A stretch of DNA of 64,000 nt from Psychrobacillus sp. FSL H8-0483 (GCF_038637725.1 NZ_CP152052.1:1471501-1535500), one strand, 5' to 3'. Positions 49,974 to 59,117 are shown, counted from the first letter of the stretch. The notes: a model not told the origin generated them from the letters alone. A program made the numbers and translations.

Positions 49974-51011
49974 ATGACATATGCAGTAATGGGCGGTGGA
50001 AATACAGGGCAGGCCATTGCAGGATATCTGAAATTGAACGGAGAAAGCGTGAAATTGTATACCCGTGATCCACAGAAAGCTGAAAGAATTTCTACACAAG
50101 GGTTGGAAGTGAAAGGGATCTATTCGGGGCACGTCGATTTAGAGGCATCGACCACCATAGATCAGGTAATTGCAGAGGCCCAGTTTATCATTGTATCGAC
50201 GACGGCTATGGGGCATGAGACGATTGTCAATCAAATTAAACCGTTCTTGCAACCCAATCAAACCATCATCTTTTTTCCAGGCTACTGGGGTGCACTAGAA
50301 TGTGAACGAATTCTGGGTACTGATTTGATTACAGAAAAGAACATTACAGTGGCCGAAACGAGTGCCATGCCTTTTGTCAGTTTGGCCGATCAAGCCGGTT
50401 CTGTTGCGATCACTAAAATTAAATACAACGTACTAATTAGTACGTTGCGTAAAGAGAACCAGATTGCTCCATCGTTTATGGAAAGGTTTCCGCAATTGAT
50501 TCCGGGAGAAAGTGTATTTGAGACTTCCTTAAATAATTCCAATGTGGTGATTCATCCTCCGATCACCCTGTTTAACGCAGCAAGGATTGACGCATCCGAG
50601 AGATTTCAGTTCTATCCTGACGGAGCATCTCCCTATTCCTGTAACTACGTAGAAAAGATGGATAAAGAACGACTGGAAATAGCAAGTCGTCTACATGTCG
50701 ATCTTCAAAGTATTTTGAGTATCTTGAATGAATTTTATGATTCCGATTATCCCACGTTATATGAAGCTTTGCCTGGCTTGTTCCCTACTGGATTAGGTCC
50801 TACGACACTCGATTATAGGTATCTGACAGAAGACATTCCTTTTGGACTTGTTCCGATTTCAGAATTAGGGAAAATCTTAGGGTTGGCAACACCGTATACC
50901 GACTCCATCATCAGCACGGCATCTTTACTTATGAACAGCGACTATAGGCAAGTAGGGATTCGCTTTCAGGGGCTGACCGAGGAGAATCTACGGCGGATGT
51001 CCATGGTATAG
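49974..51011 (+). CDS. NAD(P)-dependent opine dehydrogenase family protein
   Basis: A 345-residue enzyme of the octopine/nopaline dehydrogenase family. The Rossmann motif GGGNTGQAIAGYL is at residues 7-19, and the C-terminal domain has SNVVIHPPITLFNAARI, which carries the family's catalytic-type His. Such enzymes join or split an amino acid and a keto acid through the amino nitrogen. GAGGAGG is upstream of the ATG. The next gene is an amino-acid ABC transporter, so uptake and breakdown of an opine is one reading and synthesis the other. Confidence 0.85.
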   Translation: MTYAVMGGGNTGQAIAGYLKLNGESVKLYTRDPQKAERISTQGLEVKGIYSGHVDLEASTTIDQVIAEAQFIIVSTTAMGHETIVNQIKPFLQPNQTIIFFPGYWGALECERILGTDLITEKNITVAETSAMPFVSLADQAGSVAITKIKYNVLISTLRKENQIAPSFMERFPQLIPGESVFETSLNNSNVVIHPPITLFNAARIDASERFQFYPDGASPYSCNYVEKMDKERLEIASRLHVDLQSILSILNEFYDSDYPTLYEALPGLFPTGLGPTTLDYRYLTEDIPFGLVPISELGKILGLATPYTDSIISTASLLMNSDYRQVGIRFQGLTEENLRRMSMV

Positions 51012-51054
51012 CACATATAGGATTTGAAATAAAGCACTTGGGGAGGTAGAGATT

Positions 51055-51825
51055 ATCTTACACGTTAAAAACTTGCATGTTTCATACAACCAAAAAGAAG
51101 TGTTGAAAGGTATTAACCTATCGGTCGAAAAAGGCGAGGTTGTATCGTTTATTGGTCCGAGTGGAACAGGGAAAACCACCTTATTAAAATGCATCAATTA
51201 CTTAGAAAAACCCCAACAGGGCGAAATTCAAATCGGGGATCTGCATCTCAATTATCAAAGTTTATCCAAGCAAGACACCCTAAAGCTTCGCAGGAAAACT
51301 GCCATGGTGTTCCAGATGTTCAACATTTTCAAACATAAGACGGTCATCCAAAATGTAATGGATGCTCAAATAGCCGTTCAGAAAAAGTCCAAAAACGAAG
51401 CGTATGCCATGAGTTTGAAACAATTAGAAAAGGTAGGTCTTAAAGATAAAATAAATGAATATCCCTCTCGCTTATCGGGAGGACAATTACAAAGGGTCGG
51501 CATTGCACGTGGCTTGGCGCTTGAACCCGAGTTGATTTTGTTTGATGAACCTACTTCAGCTCTTGATCCCGAATTAGTAGAGGAGGTATTGAAAGTAATA
51601 GAAGATGTAGCAAAGTCCGGCATGACAACGCTTCTTGTCACCCATGAAATGGACTTCGCCAAGCGGATTTCCGACAAAGTGGTCTTTATGGAAAATGGTC
51701 ACATTGTGGAAGTGGGAACGCCTGAACAAATCTTCGAGAAATCAGTGAATGTGAGAACAAGGCAGTTTTTGAAAAAGATCTATGCAGAGCAAGACCAACA
51801 AAAATTAAACATTAAGGGTGGTTGA
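51055..51825 (+). CDS. Polar amino acid ABC transporter ATP-binding protein
   Basis: A GlnQ-like ATPase with Walker A GPSGTGKTTLLKC, signature LSGGQLQRVGIARGLA, Walker B LILFDEPTSALDPE and switch His in VTHEM. No ATG, GTG or TTG lies at the family's usual start. The ribosome site GGGAGG (51041-51046) faces ATT (51052) and ATC (51055), and alignment with GlnQ proteins puts the start at ATC or ATT; otherwise the TTG at 51073 would cut the first beta strand (ILHVKNL). The end overlaps the receptor gene region. Confidence 0.85.
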   Translation: MLHVKNLHVSYNQKEVLKGINLSVEKGEVVSFIGPSGTGKTTLLKCINYLEKPQQGEIQIGDLHLNYQSLSKQDTLKLRRKTAMVFQMFNIFKHKTVIQNVMDAQIAVQKKSKNEAYAMSLKQLEKVGLKDKINEYPSRLSGGQLQRVGIARGLALEPELILFDEPTSALDPELVEEVLKVIEDVAKSGMTTLLVTHEMDFAKRISDKVVFMENGHIVEVGTPEQIFEKSVNVRTRQFLKKIYAEQDQQKLNIKGG

Positions 51826-51830
51826 TGAGA

Positions 51831-52664
51831 ATGAAGAAAAAGTCAATTTTAGTAGCAGCTTCTGTACTGGGTTTATCTCTCCTTACTGCATGCAATTCCA
51901 CTGACAACAAGTCACAAGCTGAGAGCACTGGGGATTCAGGTGTAAGAACAATCAAAGTGGCGACTGGCCACACGTCAAAACCATTGAGCTGGGTCGATGA
52001 GAACGGCGAAGTGACGGGTTATGAGCCTGAGCTGATAAAAGAACTGGATAAAGTGCTTGAAGACTATGAATTTGAATTGTTCGGTGTGGAAGATTCAGCG
52101 GGTGAAACAGGACTAGCTACTGGAAAGTACGACATGTTGGCAGGTGGTCTAGGGTTCACGGAGGAACGTGCAGAGCAATATATCATTCCTTCAGAATCGA
52201 GTGGTCGTGCCCTGATCAAGATTTACGTGGCAGAAGATAGTGGAATTGAGAGCATTCAAGATTTGGTAGGGAAGAAAATTTCTCCTCTATCCCCAGCGGG
52301 TGCTACATATAAAACCGTTAAGAATTGGGAAGAAGAAAATCCTGAATTTAAGCTGGAGTATGATTTGGCTGATGTGGGAATTCCAATCGCAGATCGACTA
52401 AAAGAAGTGGCGAGTGGCAAATATGATGCGTTGTTCTATCCATCGAGTTACGGACAAATCGAAATCATTGAAGATCAAAATCTACCTGTTGTGGGATTGG
52501 ACCCAGTCAAAATTATTCCTACGTTCTTTATGATTCACAAATCAGAGGAAAATGAGGAACTGAAACAAGCCATCGATGAAGGTCTAAAGGAATTGGCAGA
52601 AGCAGGCGTGCTTTCTGAGTTGTCTACTGAATTCTACGCAGAAGATGTGTTTCAATACGATTGA
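51831..52664 (+). CDS. Amino acid ABC transporter substrate-binding lipoprotein
   Basis: A 277-residue family-3 solute receptor with signal MKKKSILVAASVLGLSLLTAC (lipobox LTAC). TGHTSKPLSWVDENGEVTGY followed by EPELIKEL and the late DPVKIIPTFFMIHKSEENEE segment fit polar amino acid receptors. The ATG at 51831 has the best distance from AAGGGTGG; 51825 is also possible. The binding pocket is not clear enough to tell the ligand; an opine fits the context. Confidence 0.85.
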   Translation: MKKKSILVAASVLGLSLLTACNSTDNKSQAESTGDSGVRTIKVATGHTSKPLSWVDENGEVTGYEPELIKELDKVLEDYEFELFGVEDSAGETGLATGKYDMLAGGLGFTEERAEQYIIPSESSGRALIKIYVAEDSGIESIQDLVGKKISPLSPAGATYKTVKNWEEENPEFKLEYDLADVGIPIADRLKEVASGKYDALFYPSSYGQIEIIEDQNLPVVGLDPVKIIPTFFMIHKSEENEELKQAIDEGLKELAEAGVLSELSTEFYAEDVFQYD

Positions 52665-52734
52665 GGCTTTTACATGAACGTCTTGGTTCGAGTCAGATAA
52701 GGTCATAGTGAATATCTCCGGATCGACTAGAGCA

Positions 52735-52779
52735 CATCCATATTCTCTCGTTTGGTTGAATCCCTTGAGAATATGGATG
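52735..52779 (+). other. Hairpin between receptor and permease genes
   Basis: A 13-bp perfect stem, CATCCATATTCTC / GAGAATATGGATG (52735-52747 / 52767-52779), without T run. In this place it could protect or process the mRNA so that the receptor is made in excess, as in other ABC operons. Confidence 0.55.
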
Positions 52780-52854
52780 TAGACTAAGACGAAAAACATA
52801 GACATGACACCGTCATGTACAGAAGAGATATTCAATAGAGAAGGGAGAATGACG

Positions 52855-53526
52855 ATGGAAACGGGTATGCAAGAATTACTAATGGAGTTTCTTAAAACGC
52901 TTCCGATCAATATTATCATCATCATCTTGTCGGCTGCGCTTGGGTTACTCTTTGCTGTGCTATTAACGTTTGTGCGACTAAAGAGAATTCCCGTCATTAG
53001 TCAATTAGCCGATTTGTATGTATCTTTTGCGCGAAGTGTTCCTGGACTGATTTTACTATTTATAGCGTACTTTGGAATTCCAAAAGTGTTACCTCTCATC
53101 GGTTTGGGCACATATGATATAAGCCCGATGCATGCTGCTATTATTTCCATGGGATTTTATCATTCTGGTTATATTTCTGAAGTGTTTCGACCCGCTTATC
53201 TCGCCGTTGAAAAAAGTCAACATGAAGCTGCAGATAGCTTGGGGTACACACCAATGCAAAAGTTTTTCCGAATTATTCTGCCCCAAATGGTCCCTGTTGC
53301 ACTCCCGGGATACGGCAATGCCTTGGTTTACTTGATTCATGATACGTCGCTGATCTTTGCCATTGGCATCGTGGATATTATGGGAACCGCAGAATTGTCT
53401 ATCTCACGTTCTTACGGTACTAATCAAATCCTAATTTACTTTATCATTGCCTTGATGTTTTCGGCTATGTGCTTCGCAACGGACGGATTGGTTAGAAAAC
53501 TGGAGAAGAGAGTGGCCATTCGATAA
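52855..53526 (+). CDS. Amino acid ABC transporter permease
   Basis: A HisMQ-type permease of about 223 residues with five membrane helices. The EAA loop reads HEAADSLGYTPMQKFFRIIL, then PQMVPVALPGYG. AAGGGAG lies 7 bases before the ATG at 52855. It pairs with the second permease 32 bases downstream. Confidence 0.88.
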   Translation: METGMQELLMEFLKTLPINIIIIILSAALGLLFAVLLTFVRLKRIPVISQLADLYVSFARSVPGLILLFIAYFGIPKVLPLIGLGTYDISPMHAAIISMGFYHSGYISEVFRPAYLAVEKSQHEAADSLGYTPMQKFFRIILPQMVPVALPGYGNALVYLIHDTSLIFAIGIVDIMGTAELSISRSYGTNQILIYFIIALMFSAMCFATDGLVRKLEKRVAIR

Positions 53527-53558
53527 AGGTTTAACCACAATAAGCAAGGGGGATTAAC

Positions 53559-54248
53559 ATGTTTGATTTTGAGGCTTCATACGAAATGTTTTTAGGGATA
53601 TTGGGTGTACTTCCTGAAACCTTACTCATAGCGATTACTATACTTGTATTATCCACCCTTCTAGGAGTGGTGTTGGCTCTGATACAACAATATAAAATCC
53701 CTGTGCTGGTTCAACTTACAAAATTATTTAAACTGTTTTTACGAGGGACACCTATGGTGGTGTTTTTATACTTGATGTATTATGCACTCCCTGCCATTGG
53801 ACAGTTCATCGTTACACTTCTAGGTATCGATTATAATATGAACAATATGTCGCCTCTGGTTATTTTAATTGTCACAGTTAGCCTCACGTTGTCTGCCTTT
53901 CAATCTGAGATCATCCGAGGCTCATTTTTAGCGGTAGATCCGGGGCAAATTGAGGCGGCGCAATCCTTGGGCTATAGTTTTTCTCAAACGTTTACGAGAA
54001 TTGTTGCCCCGCAAGCTTTTGTCCATGCAATCCCTGATTTCGCAAACTCTTTCACAGTGGCCATCAAAGCCACTTCACTCGGGTTTTTAATCACCGTGAT
54101 TGATATCTTTGCACAAGCCAAAATCATGGCAGCCCAGAACTTTCGCTTTGTCGAGGCGTTCATGATGGTGGCACTCATTTACTGGGGAATCGGTATTTTA
54201 ATCACCAAGTTAGCCGACCGCTATGAGAATGATGTGCGAATCAAATGA
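53559..54248 (+). CDS. Amino acid ABC transporter permease, second subunit
   Basis: A 229-residue HisMQ-type permease; the EAA loop is IEAAQSLGYSFSQTFTRIVAPQ. AAGGGGG precedes the ATG. With the first permease it should form the heterodimeric channel for the 51055 ATPase and 51831 receptor. Last gene of the opine cassette. Confidence 0.88.
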   Translation: MFDFEASYEMFLGILGVLPETLLIAITILVLSTLLGVVLALIQQYKIPVLVQLTKLFKLFLRGTPMVVFLYLMYYALPAIGQFIVTLLGIDYNMNNMSPLVILIVTVSLTLSAFQSEIIRGSFLAVDPGQIEAAQSLGYSFSQTFTRIVAPQAFVHAIPDFANSFTVAIKATSLGFLITVIDIFAQAKIMAAQNFRFVEAFMMVALIYWGIGILITKLADRYENDVRIK

Positions 54249-54377
54249 GCTCATGCCATCACACAAGCCCCATACATACACATCCGTCCTTGCAGCCGCA
54301 TGGGCGTTTTTGTATGTCTCTTTAAGCAGCAGGTACTCTTAATCTTGATTGATTTCCTACAGATTCTACACTCGTGA

Positions 54378-54626
54378 CTACACCGTATACCAACTAAATA
54401 TAACAAAGGTATAGACCACATAGACGACGAAAATCGAAGCGAAAGAGAGGAATGCGGGTTTCTTCGGTTTAGGTGAAACAACAGTAAAGATGATAGATAC
54501 GAGTACTCCGGCAAGTAGAGTATGAGCGTGAAAGACAAGCACTTCTAGGAGAGACGTCGCTTTAGACATGAACTTAATGGGGCCTGTCACCCATCGCACT
54601 AGGAGAGGTTGATGGACGTCCTCCAA
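54378..54626 (-). CDS. Doubtful small membrane protein
   Basis: An 82-residue frame with two hydrophobic stretches (LLAGVLVSIIFTVVS and FASIFVVYVVYTFVIFSWY) and a KPKKP loop. No convincing ribosome site; TTG or inner ATG starts are possible. It may be a gene fragment. The surrounding 54249-54658 has nothing else that I can name; a weak GCCCCAT...ATGGGC hairpin after the permease may terminate the cassette. Confidence 0.3.
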   Translation of the reverse strand: MEDVHQPLLVRWVTGPIKFMSKATSLLEVLVFHAHTLLAGVLVSIIFTVVSPKPKKPAFLSFASIFVVYVVYTFVIFSWYTV

Positions 54627-54658
54627 TCTCTTACAGTGAACCTTTAATAGAGGGTGAA

Positions 54659-54892
54659 ATGGTTAAACTCACAATTGAATTTACAAGTGCTGAGACGATT
54701 GAGATTGATGAACAGAACACCATTAATAAAGTAATTAAGGAAATCAACCATTCAAGAAGAGAAGGTACACAAGAAATGGAGTTCGAAATTGGACATCGAG
54801 CTACAATTGAAAACAGTGATGGCGAGACAAAATCTTTCCATTTTTTCAGCGAAGGTCTAAGTCGTCGTGAATTATATATAGATGCTAGGTGA
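54659..54892 (+). CDS. Small acidic protein, unknown
   Basis: A 77-residue protein beginning MVKLTIEFTSAETIEIDEQN. AGAGGGTG precedes the ATG closely. It looks like a small beta-rich, phage-type protein; no family recognised. A CCGC/GCGG hairpin with seven T follows at about 54908-54955. Confidence 0.55.
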   Translation: MVKLTIEFTSAETIEIDEQNTINKVIKEINHSRREGTQEMEFEIGHRATIENSDGETKSFHFFSEGLSRRELYIDAR

Positions 54893-54998
54893 TAGCAAAT
54901 ACGAAGTTTACCGCAGTCGGAACATTAAACGCAGCGTAAGGTAGCGGTTTTTTTTATGTAAATTTATTACTTGTTAATCAAAAGATTTGAGTTTAGAT

Positions 54999-55247
54999 TT
55001 AGATTAAATGCCCATAATAGTCTAAATGGAAAATGATGTTTCCAAAATCCTTTTTAGTTAACTTATTGAAATAGTTTACACTTAATATTTCTTCTTTTGT
55101 CAGTTCTCGTTCCGATTGGCTAATTTCTTTTAAATGATATGCAGCTGCCAGAGCTGTAGTATGAGTTCCACCATAGTCATTATATATATAAATCACGATA
55201 TCATCCTTTGAATTGTTTAATTGATTCAAAGTAAACATCAATTTCAT
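54999..55247 (-). pseudogene. DUF3189 protein, N-terminal half (inverted)
   Basis: Reads DIVIYIYNDYGGTHTTALAA, later LTKKDFGNIIFHLDYYGHLI, the first half of a DUF3189 protein, and stops early. The second half lies head-to-head on the other strand (next entry). Together they make one gene of normal size, so an inversion has split it. Confidence 0.7.
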
Positions 55248-55472
55248 GAACAGATAATCTTCTCCAATACATCACCAACTGTACCATTAGCGATGTCGAT
55301 TGGGGTTTTTTTGTCTAGAGGATTAAAAATTGATTCTATTGGTGTTCCACTATTAGTTATTGGTGCAAAACAATGTTGTGATAATATTTTTCGGTTGGTA
55401 GAAAATACAAAACAAATAGCCCAAAACAATAAGGACCAAGTAATTATTTTAGAAAATAACGAATTTAAGTAA
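55240..55472 (+). pseudogene. DUF3189 protein, C-terminal half (inverted partner)
   Basis: Reads IIFSNTSPTVPLAMSIGVFL, then SRGLKIDSIGVPLLVIGAKQ and VENTKQIA, the second half of DUF3189, with no start of its own that fits the family. The breakpoint is near 55240-55250. Confidence 0.7.
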
Positions 55473-55878
55473 TACTTTTTAATTCTATTTATTTCTGTTT
55501 TAAAAAATTCTTTAACTTGTAAGAGATTGATGGTTTACAATAGGAACATTATACGCATGAAAACCTTATTGAACTACTATGGAAGAACGTAATTTTCTTG
55601 CATATTCTGTGGTGAAGCAGGTCTTCATAGGGTACTAACGGGGCAAGTTAGTTGAACAAGTGGAATGAAAATCCCTTGCAGTGCAGGGGGGAGTTGCTTA
55701 TATCTATCTCAATATTATATGAAGCCACATTTTTACAATCAATTCTTCATATATATAAGAAAACAATTTAGAAGGAGATAAAATGAAATGAAATAATTTG
55801 CAATTCTGGCTGTAATTGTTATCCATACTGGAAAAGTGGCAATGCATGTGAATGCTTGTTTATTTAGGGGGATCGTGG
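55473..55878. other. Gene-poor stretch
   Basis: No intact gene. A short Cys-rich frame at about 55798-55860 (CNSGCNCYPYWKSGNACEC) has GAAGGAGAT upstream but no in-frame start with it. The part around 55590-55690 is unlike its AT-rich surroundings, and I cannot name it. Confidence 0.35.
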
Positions 55879-56469
55879 ATGTTATTAATTATAAGTATAT
55901 TAATAGTATTAGGTTATACTACTTTCTTGATTTTTAAAATTTCTTTCAATACAGATAAATTAACAGGTATGACAGGTATGATAATAGTGATGTCATTGGG
56001 AATGATGTCAAGTTTGGTAATTGGATTAATCTCAGGAATTGTTTATAAAAATGATATAACTTCTTCAACGATTCTTGCAATGGTTTTAAGTTTAATTGTT
56101 GGATATTTTTTAGGTAAACGGTTGGGATTGGTTGTAACAATTGAAGGAATGGCATCTTCACTAATGGGTAGCATGATGGGAGCAATGTTAGGAGAAATGT
56201 TACCCTCAGAGAACTTTAAAATAATGTTAGCGTTTATGGATGTGCTATTTATAATAGTTGCATCTTTAATCTTTTTTCTAATCAGGAATATTTTAAGGAA
56301 AAGTAGTGATAAAGACCCTATTATTAATCATACCTACACTTCAATCTTTATCGTGGCTATTTTAACAACTATTGTATTGGTCACTACTTTTTATGAAGGT
56401 AATTATGTTGAAAATCTGATTAATGATCGCCCTGTTAAAAACCAAATGAATGAGCATAATCATCATTAA
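55879..56469 (+). CDS. Membrane protein of unknown function
   Basis: A 196-residue protein with six predicted helices, a Met/Gly-rich pair of helices (MASSLMGSMMGAMLGEML) and a His-rich tail NEHNHH. Met- and His-rich parts suggest contact with copper or a similar metal. AGGGGG lies 8 bases before the ATG at 55879. It is on the same island as a PepSY protein with a His/Met insert. Function unknown. Confidence 0.6.
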   Translation: MLLIISILIVLGYTTFLIFKISFNTDKLTGMTGMIIVMSLGMMSSLVIGLISGIVYKNDITSSTILAMVLSLIVGYFLGKRLGLVVTIEGMASSLMGSMMGAMLGEMLPSENFKIMLAFMDVLFIIVASLIFFLIRNILRKSSDKDPIINHTYTSIFIVAILTTIVLVTTFYEGNYVENLINDRPVKNQMNEHNHH

Positions 56470-56718
56470 AGGTATTATTTTTATTATGAAACTAACGTGG
56501 TGTTTTAGTTTAATAATCATAATTAAAGACAACACTGATTTGTTGGCTTTTTCTGACGCATCTGGAATATATGTGTCGTAAACAATTTTATACTTCTAAA
56601 AGTATTCTCCTTCTATTTTGTCAAATTGTGTATATTAAATGGAACTAGTTATTAAAACTATTTATAAAAAAATGCTAGAGCCGATAATATCTATATAAAT
56701 AGTTTAAAGGAGTTTCAA

Positions 56719-57099
56719 ATGGATATAAGTGACTTAATGAAAAAAATCAATGAAAGAATGGATAATATGGATTTGGTTACGGCAAGAAGATTTATTGAGA
56801 ACGATATAGAACTGATCAGTGAAAACAGGCATCTACTTAAAAGTAACGCAAGGTCATTGTTTGAAATGCTTTTAGATAATAAGGAATCTGTAATTAACAA
56901 CTTAAATCGGTATGAATTGAATGTAATTTATGCTATCAATAACTATGCTTCAAATTTTGATGTACGAGGGTTAAAGCTTTCGATTAAAAATAATTCCGCC
57001 CTTTTGGTAAGAAAAGATATAAACCATTACTTAAATGAGGATGCGAAAACTTTATTAACTGGAATGAAAGTAATTAATATCGGTAATGAAAATGAATAG
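56719..57099 (+). CDS. Small helical protein, unknown (duplicated module)
   Basis: A 126-residue, probably all-helical protein (ARRFIENDIELISENRHLLK). AAAGGAG precedes the ATG. Its C-terminal part, LVRKDINHYLNEDAKTLLTG, has a decayed copy at 61078-61200, and both copies are followed by the same kind of GAACGTCCA hairpin. No family recognised; a phage or island gene by context. The gap before it (56470-56718) has no other gene. Confidence 0.6.
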   Translation: MDISDLMKKINERMDNMDLVTARRFIENDIELISENRHLLKSNARSLFEMLLDNKESVINNLNRYELNVIYAINNYASNFDVRGLKLSIKNNSALLVRKDINHYLNEDAKTLLTGMKVINIGNENE

Positions 57100-57113
57100 T
57101 TATATATTAATTC

Positions 57114-57145
57114 AGAACGTCCACACGGGCGTTCTTTTTATTTTA
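57114..57145 (+). terminator. Terminator of the 56719 gene
   Basis: AGAACGTCC pairs with GGGCGTTCT (57114-57136), then T-rich. Confidence 0.8.
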
Positions 57146-57165
57146 TAAAAATTTGGGGGTGCGGA

Positions 57166-57411
57166 ATGGGTGAAGAATTAATAAGAAATATTAGGGAGCG
57201 ACTAAGCGGTATCAAAGCGAAGATTGATTATATTCGAGACATCCGCATTACAGCAGAAAGAGCACAGGATACTGCTGACAAGGTGCCAGAAAGTACCAAG
57301 AGCGCTCATAATCGCTTGGACAAAATAGACAAAATTATATGGTGGGTATCTACTACGATCATTGCGGCCGTCATTTTGGCTCTATTGGCATTGGTAATTA
57401 AAACAAACTAG
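57166..57411 (+). CDS. XhlA-like phage lysis protein
   Basis: An 81-residue protein: coiled amphipathic part (IRERLSGIKAKIDYIRDIRI) and one C-terminal membrane helix (WWVSTTIIAAVILALLALVI), the haemolysin XhlA pattern. XhlA works with a holin to release the phage endolysin. GGGGGTGCGG is upstream. A holin-like start follows at 57420 but is broken. Confidence 0.75.
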   Translation: MGEELIRNIRERLSGIKAKIDYIRDIRITAERAQDTADKVPESTKSAHNRLDKIDKIIWWVSTTIIAAVILALLALVIKTN

Positions 57412-57419
57412 GAGGAGGT

Positions 57420-57655
57420 ATGATGACAACTGATAAACTAAAACAACATTTCGCTTTACTTGGAGGATTGCTATCAGCAATCCTTTTATTTTTGCAATCA
57501 CCTTGCTCAGTAAAGTACATCGTCAAATTATTGTAGATGCAGCTTTAATTGATGGGATTAAATAAAGAATGGGCTGACAAACTAGAAAGTAAGACGATCA
57601 CAGACGCTGATGTATAGGATTAGCTGTAAAGTATACAATTGCAGTAAATAAATAC
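57420..57655 (+). pseudogene. Holin-like start fused to phage debris
   Basis: GGAGGAGG and ATGATG give MTTDKLKQHFALLGGLLSAI, which stops at 57536 after joining DNA out of frame. From 57508 the sequence is a diverged copy of 46687-46840. The join suggests an illegitimate recombination. Confidence 0.5.
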
Positions 57656-57737
57656 CCAAAGTAAAAGCGACCTTCTCCTGATCGAGTTGGTCGCCAAACT
57701 ATAGAACTATTTGTAATGTTTTAATCCTCTTATGTTA

Positions 57738-59117
57738 TTAAATAGGGGTGATTTTAGGTTTATTCTTGTGTAATACATATATAATTAATTCTATAAGAGC
57801 AATTAGTATTAGAGATAATCCGAAAAGTGGCATAATAATTCCGAGAATTACTAAAAGAAAAATGAATCCTACAAAACTTTTTCCCATAGGAGTTTTTGGA
57901 GGAGCTGACAGTTTCCCCTTTACTTTTCTATCTAACCACATCTTGTATCCCAAAATAATAACCGTTAAAAATGCCAAACAAACGAGTAAATTGATTATTT
58001 TATTTGGCCATCCAAATAAGTGTCCTTCATGTAATGGAATACCCCATGTAAACCATTTTGCTAATATACCATAATCTTCGTAACTAACTTTTGAAATTAG
58101 ATTACCACTATATTGATCAAAATAGGTAGTCATTTCTTCATACGGACTAACATCTAAACCAGTGACACCAGTATTACTTCCTTTCGATACTGTATATACA
58201 CCATCTTCACTCATTGGATAAACAATAGAATACGGTTTGGAGATCTGGGATTCGTCCACCTTATCCATCAGTCGTTGAACACTAATCATGTTACCACTAT
58301 CAGTCATATTAGACATACCTGACATGCCATTATGGTGAGCATGAGCATCGCTTGATGTAGGTGCTTCATTTTTACGAGTAGCCCAAGGAATTTCATTGAT
58401 CTCAGAAGTTGGTGGAACCTGCTGTAATTCCGGAATACCAATGGATGGATTTGATTGTGCTGCTGAGTATATGAAATTGCCCATGAGAGCAGACCAAGGC
58501 AAACCTGTAAAAATTAATATTACCATTGGTATGGCAATTATAGTACCAGTAATAGAATGTAGCTTTTTATGACCTTGTCTCTTATTCTTGTTTCCTTTTT
58601 GTCTTTTAAATACTTTACCTTTAAATGACATATAAACTCCTGAAATAAGTAGAAAAATAGCCCAACATGCTGCTAATTCAACTAAATAGTTTACAACTGT
58701 TCCGCCAACAAATAAAGAACTATGTAAACCTCTCATGACATTAGAAAAAGTAGTTGCTGCGTTCTGACTACCTATTATCTGATTATTATTATCAATGAAT
58801 ACATATTTCTGTTCGCCTTCTGCATTGGTCATCGTGAATCTTGTATTGTATTCATCTTCCAAAACAATTATTTTTGTTACATCAAAACCATCATACTTAT
58901 TTTCTGCATTCTCTATTGCTTCATCTATTGTTACACCTTCACTTTTGGTACTTGCATTGCCAAAAAATAAATCATCATAGATTTGATTTTCGACATTTGT
59001 ATAGAATAAGTAACCAATACCGCTAATTGTTAGTGTTATTAGTAACGGGGCAATAAATAAAGCGGCGTAGAAGTGCCAACGCCAAAAAATATTATAGAAT
59101 TGCTTATTAATTTTCAA
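57738..59117 (-). CDS. PepSY-associated membrane protein
   Basis: A 459-residue protein with four or more membrane helices and PepSY domains (HFYAALFIAPLLITLTISG at the start; GLHSSLFVGGTVVNYLVEL later). These proteins resemble PiuB and other iron- or copper-linked membrane reductase partners. The outer loop holds HAHHNGMSGMSNMTDSGNM, a His/Met-rich stretch that could bind copper. A ribosome site AGGAGG lies upstream of the ATG (reverse strand). No operon partner on its strand. Confidence 0.8.
   Translation of the reverse strand: MKINKQFYNIFWRWHFYAALFIAPLLITLTISGIGYLFYTNVENQIYDDLFFGNASTKSEGVTIDEAIENAENKYDGFDVTKIIVLEDEYNTRFTMTNAEGEQKYVFIDNNNQIIGSQNAATTFSNVMRGLHSSLFVGGTVVNYLVELAACWAIFLLISGVYMSFKGKVFKRQKGNKNKRQGHKKLHSITGTIIAIPMVILIFTGLPWSALMGNFIYSAAQSNPSIGIPELQQVPPTSEINEIPWATRKNEAPTSSDAHAHHNGMSGMSNMTDSGNMISVQRLMDKVDESQISKPYSIVYPMSEDGVYTVSKGSNTGVTGLDVSPYEEMTTYFDQYSGNLISKVSYEDYGILAKWFTWGIPLHEGHLFGWPNKIINLLVCLAFLTVIILGYKMWLDRKVKGKLSAPPKTPMGKSFVGFIFLLVILGIIMPLFGLSLILIALIELIIYVLHKNKPKITPI

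Noticed and set aside
49974-54248. Staphylopine-type metallophore locus
   Set aside because: There is an opine dehydrogenase, but no nicotianamine-synthase-like gene and no MFS exporter in the cassette, and the importer is of the polar amino acid type.
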